In this document: positions 57,341 through 64,000 of the stretch, in pieces | Layout of the letters: the number at the start of each line of letters is the position of its first letter | Numbering within the stretch: position 1 is the stretch's first letter | NCBI RefSeq assembly: GCF_021462225.1 | Contig: NC_061799.1 | Span: 46,859,914-46,923,913 of the forward strand | Source of the DNA: Girardinichthys multiradiatus | Taxonomy: Eukaryota; Chordata; Actinopteri; Cyprinodontiformes; Goodeidae | Direction: 5' to 3' | Length of the DNA stretch: 64,000 nt | Translations under genes and position numbers: made by a program | The notes under the pieces: generated by a model | The model's database searches: none | What the model saw: the letters and a program-made list of their open reading frames with translations, nothing else | Told to the model about the DNA's origin: nothing

Positions 57341-57966
57341 ATGGAACATTGGCTGTGGATTATTCTTGCTGCTCTTTTCTTTGGTAAGATAGAAAGCTCA
57401 ACATGTTTCCTCTTCAAACACTTGAACACATTACTGAGCTCTACATGAAGAGCTTTTAATGTTCCTTCTACAGAAGATCAGAGCAGATCATTTCTGCTGC
57501 CATTTGTTACCTTGTAGAAACACCTGATATGGTTCAAAGTGACAATGATCAGTGAAAATGACATTTATTCTACATGTAATAGAAGTCTTTAAAGCTGCTG
57601 ATTGTTCTCCTTTAATCAATCATCTTCATTGATTCATCTCTTCCTCTGCATGTTCTGTTCTTCTCCAGAGTGTAAAGGAGACACAGTGAAGCAGCCAGAA
57701 GGAGATGTTGTTGCTGCTGAAGGAGAAACACGGACTCTGGGATGTACTTTTGAAACCAGCTCTACAGCACCTACATTGTTCTGGTACAAATTGGAGCTCA
57801 ACAGTTCTCCAAAGTACATGCTGAAACAATACTATCAATCCAGAGAGAATGCTCCAGAGTTCAGCAACGACAGATTTCAAGCAGAGGTTAACAACTCAGC
57901 TTTTGATCTGAAGATCCAGGATCTCCATCTGTCAGACTCTGCTGTGTACTACTGTGCTCTGCAGCC
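57341..57966 (+). CDS. T-cell receptor alpha/delta V segment Va-8
   Basis: Exon 1 (57341-57383) encodes [14 protein letters not shown], with donor G/GTAAG. The 285-bp intron ends TCTCCAG at 57668, and exon 2 is 57669-57966. FR1 [15 protein letters not shown] has the conserved cysteine. FR2 is [18 protein letters not shown]3 [19 protein letters not shown], then [11 protein letters not shown]. Every canonical residue is present and the frame is open, so it is the functional-looking sister of Va-4. Substitutions between the two cluster in CDR1 and the FR2/CDR2 side, where antigen-contact diversity is expected. Confidence 0.94.
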
Positions 57967-58004
57967 CACAGTGACAGGAAACACCAGAACTCTGAACAAG
58001 AACC
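57967..58004 (+). promoter_or_regulatory. V recombination signal of Va-8
   Basis: Heptamer CACAGTG (57967-57973), a 22-nt spacer differing from Va-1 in one base, and nonamer ACAAGAACC (57996-58004). The flank after the nonamer diverges from Va-4 at once. Confidence 0.92.
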
Positions 58005-58049
58005 TGCAGAGCATTGTGTTGCAAAGACATTGCAATACTCCACAATAAC

Positions 58050-59482
58050 CAGTAGGGGGACTCATAAACGAACCCAAAATGAAGTTCGGCCCTCAGGGAG
58101 ATTTACTAGACATTTCTTCCTTTCTGTCTATTATCCAAAGTCAGACTTTACAGAGGATTAAAATGATTGTATAACGGCATCATTCAGGAGAAGAGGACAA
58201 ATAAGGTCTACAGCGTGATATAAATAAACAATGGGACCTTGGTAGGACAGGCGGGCCTGTTTAGAGAAAATATGGAGAAAAAATAAGATTACAACATATA
58301 CATTTCTTGAAAACTGATAAAAAGACAAAACATAAACTGGTCAGAGAGGCTGACAGCAACACTGAAGAATTCCAGAAAAACATATTGTGTCTGGGCTAAG
58401 GAGCAGAGTTGGAAGATATTTCATAGAAAATATCCAGACCTGCCAAAGGTCTCCCAGACCCTTAGTACCAGAAGTTGTTGTAGTCTGCAGAAACAAAGCT
58501 GAAACATTTGGGACAAAATTCCAAAATATGTGTTTGGCATAAAATAACCAAGTTAATCACTGAAAGAAGAGCATACTTACAGTGAAACATGGTGATGGCA
58601 GCATCATCATGTACCGTCAGTTTGGACCCAAAACCTGCACCTGTCTGCTAGAAAGCTGAAGATAAATTGATTTTATTTTTCAGTTTCGCAGTGAGTTGAA
58701 ACATGCATCCAGTTTACCTGAAAAAAACTGACTTCATGAGTAGAAAATTACAGTAGAGGAATGTCAGAGCCAGGACTCCAGAGTTAAATCAGTGGGCTCA
58801 CCTGTTCTGTTTCTGACAGGTTTGGAGAATGTTTTCAGGCAGAGTGGACAAACATTATGAAGTCAAGATGTGAGATTCTAATAAATTCCAACCAAAGAAG
58901 ACTGAAAGCAGGATTTACATCAAAGTGTACTGAAACAATGTTTTAATTTTAGGGTTTGCTGTCAGGTTACTGCATCGTACATCATGTTAAAAACAAAAGT
59001 ACATGATTGTGACATAAATGGTGGAAATCTTTACAAGTTATTTGTTATCGTATATCCAACGGTATTACTCAAAGACAAAACATTGAACATTAAAATACAA
59101 AATACTCTAAAAACACAGATAAAAACCATGCAATAAAGACTAAAATCAAATAAGTTCAATCTAAAATAAACACCACATGTGTCAACGGCCAAGGCAAAGA
59201 CATCAGTTTAAAGAAGTGATTTAAAAACAGACGTAAGCTGCCTGATGTGCTGTGATAAATCGTTCCACAGTTAAAGCGCCTATCAGCTCACATTTGTTTT
59301 AATTAGCATTATTTTTAAATGTCTCCTGTTGGAGCATTTCAATCACAACATATAGAGCGGATGGTTGCCTACATGTGCCAGGGCAGTTTTGCTTTACAAA
59401 AGGATATTACAAGACAGTATCCTAATTGTGAGATTAACTTTATTAAATCCAGGTGCAAACCAGCATCAAAGTAGGCAGACCC
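58050..59482. other. Spacer with degenerate transposon-like pieces
   Basis: At 58270-58640, words such as AGTGAAACATGGTGATGGCAG suggest the fish DNA-transposon-like family also seen at 40.8-42.0 kb. At 59200-59340 a TTCCACAGTTAAAG-like stretch recalls another dispersed fish repeat. No gene. Confidence 0.4.
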
Positions 59483-59976
59483 TGTTGGAAGAATTGAATA
59501 TAGATTTATCTTATATTTTCTCCTTTTCTTTAACTTTACTATTTGATCTTTATAACCTTTCATGATGTTTGTGTGAGTAAAGGATGTGATGAGTTTGTCT
59601 GCAGGCAAAGATCATAAATGGAGCTGAGAAGGAAGCAGTTACAGTTGAGGAGGTCATAAAGATGAAGGCTGATTGTGATGAACAGAAGACACTGATCTTA
59701 AGATGATGAGACTGTGTTGTTACAAGATAATGGTGTTTATGACCTGTTTAAGATGCAGATGTTTTTCCCATCCTTAGAGAGCAACGTTTTTTGTAACTAG
59801 GGAACCCCTAAAGATAATAAAAAGAGAGGAACGGACAGATGGTTTTCAGAGCGGTTGGAGATTTGTAACTGAAGCACATCTCTGTCCGTTCTCCTCGCTG
59901 CGAGTTAATAACTAATTATTTGTCTTTCTTTTCTTTTTGTGATGTTATAAGTATTTTAGGTTGATTAAACCTGACA
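59483..59976 (+). mobile_element. Solo LTR of the endogenous retrovirus family
   Basis: 494 bp from TGTTGGAAGAATTG to AAACCTGACA, flanked by a perfect 5-bp direct repeat GACCC (59478-59482 and 59977-59981). It matches the 3' LTR at 20590-20977 in reverse, and is about 105-110 bp longer because that copy is deleted. There are no internal retroviral sequences, so it is the product of LTR-LTR recombination. AGATAATAAAAAGAGAGG near 59812 may hold the poly(A) signal. Confidence 0.93.
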
Positions 59977-60099
59977 GACCCCCTTGATGTTATAGTAACC
60001 TGTGTTTACATGACTTTCAAACGTTACGAGTATTTGTGTGTTGGTGAGTGGGTATGTGTTAATATGTGTTTGTCACCTGGAAGTGGACATTTGTAAGTG

Positions 60100-60395
60100 T
60101 GGCAATAAGTTAAAAGGTCTACAATCCACAAAGCCTAAGAGCAGCAAAGGCAGGTAGACCTGGCTGTGGAAGGCAGCAGCGGTCCCAGTTAGCCAGACAT
60201 AAAATATCATCCCAGGCCAGCCGTACGCATCACAGCCCCCAGTCCAAAGAGGCACAGAGCAAGATGCAGGACACCAAGCTCCCCAGACCCAGCCACATTG
60301 CCCCCCCTTAGCTGCTCAAGTCAAGCCCGGGAAATGGTCCCCCCAACGGCCCAGGGCCCGCACCAACCCGCAGCAAGACTACCTGGCACTGAGAT
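60100..60395 (+). repeat. GC-rich dispersed repeat fragment
   Basis: GC-rich and C/A-skewed, with CACCAACCCGCAGC and AAGACTACCTGGCACT shared with 11440-11575. No frame with a domain. Confidence 0.5.
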
Positions 60396-60399
60396 TACG

Positions 60400-60912
60400 T
60401 CCAGGTTTGTGTGTGGGCTAAGACACAGACCAGACAGGATTTAAATAGTTGATAAGGTTTGAATATTCCTTTGCCAATCTGACTAATCTGAGCAATACAC
60501 TTGAATATTAAAATCACACATAATCAGTATTTAGGCTAAATTTCAGCTAAGAAATCACAAAAGTCCTTCAAAAAGTCTTTGTTGTATTTGGGGGACCGAT
60601 AGACCACAGCACACAATACTGTGGAAGGTTTAGGGTTAGGGTTAAAACAATTCTATACTGAAGCTATTTCTCCACCTTGGCTGGACACCAGCAGAGGGTA
60701 AAAATAGCAATAATCATTTGGTAGAGGTTCAGTGAATATGCAGAAATTACCAACACTCTGCCAAGTCTTGGTCACAAACAGAAAATTCCATTGCAGTGAC
60801 ACGAAGAAATCCTTCAGGACGAATGTTTGCTAGAGATCTAACATTAATCAGACACATCCTGATGGAACTGGCAGATCTCCTTTCTTAGATGTCCTGGAAG
60901 TGTGATAGATTA
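60400..60912. other. Spacer, no gene seen
   Basis: No gene recognised. At 60780-60890, ACGAAGAAATCC and ACACATCCTGATGG look like degraded retroelement sequence. Confidence 0.35.
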
Positions 60913-62180
60913 AGAGGCTTAAAACTTTCCTTTTTCATAAAGCTTATAGTTAGAGTGGCTTAGTTTATCCTGAGCTATCTTCCTTATTTTTACCTCCGTC
61001 TTCCTCCCTGTTAGATGGAGTAAGGGGGAGTCAGGTTTAGCCTAAACCGGCTCAGTTATGGTTGAGGTGCAAACACACCCTCCATTTCTGCTACCTGTAT
61101 GACCCCTTCTCTTTTCCAATGGTTATAATCAGTCTGACAGAGGGAGGTATCTCAATCATTGTGGTTTTTAGTATAATAATGACCATCAGTGGGACCCTTT
61201 GTGGGGTTCCTTGAGACGACATTGTTGTAAATAAGCGCCGTTTAACTAAATAATCTGAACTGAAACTATCTGTGTAGTTATGCTGCTATAGGCTTAGGCT
61301 GCTGGAGGACATAACGACCACTTTCACCCTCTTCGCTACATTCTCACACTACTCTCCAATTTTGCATTATTTGCTGTTGTTTCAGCTTTTAACTTTGTTC
61401 TCTCTTTTCTCTTCCTAGAAGCTACACCTGGCCTGACTCTGTGTCTACCTGTGACACCTTTCTGGAGAGGGGCATCGACCAAGCTTCTGCTGGCAACAAC
61501 TTAATGCTCACCTTCTACAGATGATCCACATAGCCCTGTCTTTTAGTGTTTAACCCTTTCTCTCTCCTAGACATGGCTACTGACTGAGCTTCTACTGTAA
61601 CTAACTCTATGTGCTCTCTTTCAGACTCTAACCTTGAAAACTGGATCAGAGTTTATCTGTTCTTTCTTTCTAGATGAAACGACTAAAGGAGCTACATCCA
61701 TTAACATTTACTTTTCCTTCCCATAGAAAGTACTCCTGGATCAGTGCTTCTTTGTTCTCTTTGTGTCTCTGCTCTGTTCTCTCAAACCTCCAGTCGGTCG
61801 TGGCAGATGGCCGCTCACACTGAGCCTGGTTCTGGTTCTACTGGAGGTTTCTTCCTGTTAAAAGGGAGTTTTTCCTCTCCACTGTCGCTACATGCATGCT
61901 CAGTATGAGGGATTGCTGCAAAGTCAACACCAGTGACTGTCCACTGTCTCTACATGCTCATCCAGGAGGAGTGAATGCTGCAAGTCACTGACTGGATGCA
62001 ATCTGCTGGGTTTCCTTAGATAGAAAAACTTTTTATCCAATTTGAATAAATAACTGAATCTGACTGAACTGTTCAATGATTAGGATTAATTGGAATGTAT
62101 GAACCTGACTGTTGTGAAGAACCTTGAGACGACGTGTTGTGAATTGGAGCTATATAAATAAAACTGAATTGAATTGAAAT
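60913..62180 (+). mobile_element. L2-like LINE 3' tail (copy 6), complete 3' end
   Basis: Starts with the last RT codons (LKTFLF.KAYS, near 60918-60950), continues through the full 3' UTR and ends in TATATAAATAAAACTGAATTG with an AATTGAATTGAA repeat. It is the best-preserved 3' end in + orientation and shows where the shorter copies are cut. Confidence 0.88.
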
Positions 62181-62745
62181 TGAATTAAGAGGGATACTAA
62201 TGTTTTAACCATATGTGAAAATGAATTCTGTGTAGATTGTTCTGGGAAGGAAACAGTCACTCTGAGCAGCATGCAAGGCCTGTCTGGGAACAAGTTTGAT
62301 AAGAAAAGTTCTTGGAGTGAGGAAAGACTGATGGACTTGTTTTTGTAGAAGCGAACTTGTAGGCTGGATAGAAACAGTCCAGCTGGAACAAATTATGATA
62401 ACTTGAATCCTGCCAGGTCACTTTTACATTAGAGTTCAGTGTGTCAGAAAATGTGCGTAAATGGAAATGATACAAGAGTTTCACAACAATGATATGACTT
62501 TTGTATATATATTGATGTCTGGGATTTGGGATTCTTTGGGATTTTGTATAAAGATGTATTTAGAGATGTGTTCTGAATAAAAGGTCCCAGTTTTGAAAGG
62601 AAACCAGTTGTCTCTTCATCATTTTAAATTAGTAAACTTTCTTCTCCCACAGAAGTCCAACACAAATACTGCAATTTCCGCTGATCCACACAGAGCCAAA
62701 TAAGGACGTAGAGAGCCGGGGTTGCAAAGCTAAACGTTTCCCTCC
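62180..62745. other. Spacer, no gene seen
   Basis: No gene or repeat recognised. Confidence 0.45.
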
Positions 62746-62746
62746 A

Positions 62747-62967
62747 GACCAGTGTTTCTTCAACCCTGGTCCTCAGGGGCCCTATCCTTTATTGTTTAGA
62801 TGTGTCTCTACTCCAGCACACCTGATTTAAATGATTGCATTATTTAAATGCAATTAGCAATTAGCAGTCAATCTAAAAATTATTTAAGTCAGCTTTTTGG
62901 CAGCAGGGGAACACCTAAAACATGCAGGACAGTGGACCCCGAGTAGCAGAGTTAAGAAACACTGCTC
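62747..62967. mobile_element. MITE-like palindromic element
   Basis: Imperfect terminal inverted repeats: CAGTGTTTCTTCAACCCTGG at the left pairs with GAGTTAAGAAACACTG at the right. Inside are TCCAGCACACCTGATTTAAA and ACACCTAAAACATGCAGGAC. It is a familiar short non-autonomous DNA transposon of teleosts, probably hAT-type. No coding content. A clean 8-bp target duplication was not found. Confidence 0.75.
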
Positions 62968-62969
62968 TA

Positions 62970-63439
62970 TGTCAACCAGCCATTTGTCGACAGGACCCAG
63001 AAGTGCAAAGAAATAACGAGACCAGGCACTGATCCATAATCTTTTAAATAATCAGACAAAAACACCACAAAGAAGCTTCATCAGACATCTGCTGCTATTC
63101 CCCAGGCAACATCTGCATAGAGGTGTGAGTCAGTGTGCAGAACAGGTTAGCTGGGATACCTGAAAGAAGGGGTGGCAAAGTTTTGTGTTCAGCATTATCT
63201 AAAATCATTAAAGAATTGGTTGGAATATGAAGATCCAGCGCTGTTCGCTGATCATACAGAAATAGAGGGTTAATATTTACTGGTAGAATCAGCACCAGTA
63301 GTACACACAGAGTTCACAGACGGCAACCTATGAACACTGGCTAGACCTTTTCACCTAATGTGTTACAATGTAAGACACTTGGGGTGTTCAGACTCTGTAC
63401 CCAGGGTACATCAGTCTCAATGACTTCTTCTGGGAAGGA
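62970..63439. other. Spacer upstream of Va-9
   Basis: No gene or repeat recognised. Confidence 0.45.
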
Positions 63440-63556
63440 AGAAGAGCCGGGGACATTCAGGGAGGAGCTGAGCTGTAACTGAACTCTAGAAGAGACACAA
63501 ACGTCCACATTCAGCACAGTTTAACACACAAACTACAAATATCAACTCTGCTCAGC
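63440..63556 (+). promoter_or_regulatory. Conserved V-gene upstream block of Va-9 (diverged)
   Basis: TTCAGGGAGGAGCTGAGCTG, TAACTGAACTCTAGAAGA and ATCAACTCTGCTCAGC align with the Va-1/5/7 blocks with more substitutions and an indel. Confidence 0.6.
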
Positions 63557-64000
63557 ATGGACTATTATGGACTTTCTCTGCTCATTGCCTCACTTCTAAC
63601 AGGTCAGATTGAAACTGGTACACAAATGTTGACTCCAAAGTATTTTAAATGTGATTTTATTTCCATTATTTTGAATTATGATAAATAATAAATGACTCCT
63701 CTTGTAGGTGCCAGCTGTCAGCATCTCACTAAACATGTGGATGAAGAGTTCACTTTAAAAGGCAGCTCTGTTACTCTGTCCTACAACTACTCCAGAAAAG
63801 CAGCTGCAGACGACTATTTTTTCTGGTATCGACAAAATCCAGGGGAACCACCAGAGTTCCTGATCTCTCATTCAGGAACTGGAATCCTAATGTCGAAGCC
63901 GGTGTCTGGAATGTCTTTTAAAGTGAGTGACGAAAATCAAGTTAATCTGCTGATCTCCTCTGCTGCAGTGACAGACTCTGCTGTGTACTACTGTGCTGTG
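63557..64000 (+). CDS. T-cell receptor alpha/delta V segment Va-9 (cut by window end)
   Basis: Exon 1 (63557-63602) encodes MDYYGLSLLIASLLT, as in Va-1. The 105-bp intron ends CTTGTAG at 63707. Exon 2 begins at 63708: ASCQHLTKHVDEEFT, FR1 KGSSVTLSYNYSRK (Tyr for the conserved Cys), FR2 FFWYRQNPGEPPEFL, FR3 ending [16 protein letters not shown] at the window edge. The frame is open to the last base. The RSS should start within a few bases after 64000. Confidence 0.92.

Larger units (their letters stand above)
57178..58004 (+). repeat. V-gene segmental duplication, copy 2
   Basis: Partner of 14518-15346 (offset 42660). Upstream sequences differ completely before CTCCACTAGAGGG. Confidence 0.93.

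Noticed and set aside
5320..62000. A recurring 86-codon open frame seen in five places
   Set aside because: It always lies in the same part of the L2-like 3' UTR, often interrupted by substitutions of no coding logic, so it is not a gene family.
1..64000. TRAJ, TRDJ, TRDD or constant-region segments
   Set aside because: No 12-spacer RSS followed by an FGxG-type frame, and no constant-domain motifs, were seen on either strand. The absence is from reading, not from an exhaustive search.

Overview
This window is fish nuclear DNA: split V genes with introns, vertebrate-type recombination signals, and a dense layer of teleost retrotransposons and Tc1-like elements. The only host genes I can support are T-cell receptor V segments of alpha/delta type. 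They have two-exon leader/V structures, WYRQ and YYCA(L/V) motifs, and a 22- or 23-bp-spacer recombination signal sequence (RSS) directly 3'. The window is therefore a slice of the V-gene array of a teleost TRA/TRD locus. The fish is probably a percomorph and perhaps a cyprinodontiform, but I hold the species level with low confidence. No D, J or C segment is visible.

Nine V units lie on the + strand, numbered here Va-1 to Va-9. Va-1 (3.2 kb), Va-5 (26.8 kb), Va-7 (42.8 kb), Va-8 (57.3 kb) and Va-9 (63.6 kb, cut by the window end) look intact. Va-2 (4.0 kb) has a nonsense codon at the FR2 tryptophan, Va-3 (14.3 kb) is a truncated exon, Va-4 (14.7 kb) has a 2-bp frameshift, and Va-6 (32.1 kb) has lost its ATG. 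At least three V subgroups are mixed together. Va-1, -3, -5, -7 and -9 share upstream or framework features; Va-2 and Va-6 share a leader type; Va-4 and Va-8 are duplicates. Seven of the eight RSSs share almost the same spacer and the same variant nonamer across subgroups, and a ~240-bp 3' flank is nearly identical between Va-1 and Va-7. This points to homogenisation of V 3' ends.

Between the V genes the DNA is mostly transposons. There is a Tc1-like end (0-0.7 kb), LINE remnants (0.8-1.8 kb), a jockey/CR1-like LINE (6.0-8.3 kb) and L1-type pieces (8.3-9.2, 17.2-20.6, 38.3-40.8 and 45.3-52.0 kb). A broken endogenous retrovirus on the - strand (20.6-25.2 kb) has a solo-LTR relative at 59.5-60.0 kb. 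A BEL/Pao gag region lies at 28.9-31.3 kb. There are six copies or tails of one L2-like family, and an APE-type LINE with a deleted RT core (52.0-54.3 kb). The L1 at 45-52 kb carries several nested insertions. One is a ~1.3-kb GC-rich retrocopy with a 13-bp target-site duplication that splits the RT frame exactly.

The two most unusual non-gene regions are a ~3-kb GC-rich, strand-skewed block at 35.3-38.26 kb and this smaller GC-rich retrocopy at 48.3-49.7 kb. The functional story is one of V-gene birth and death: duplication, gene conversion of 3' ends including the RSS, and pseudogenisation, with repeats supplying the spacing.
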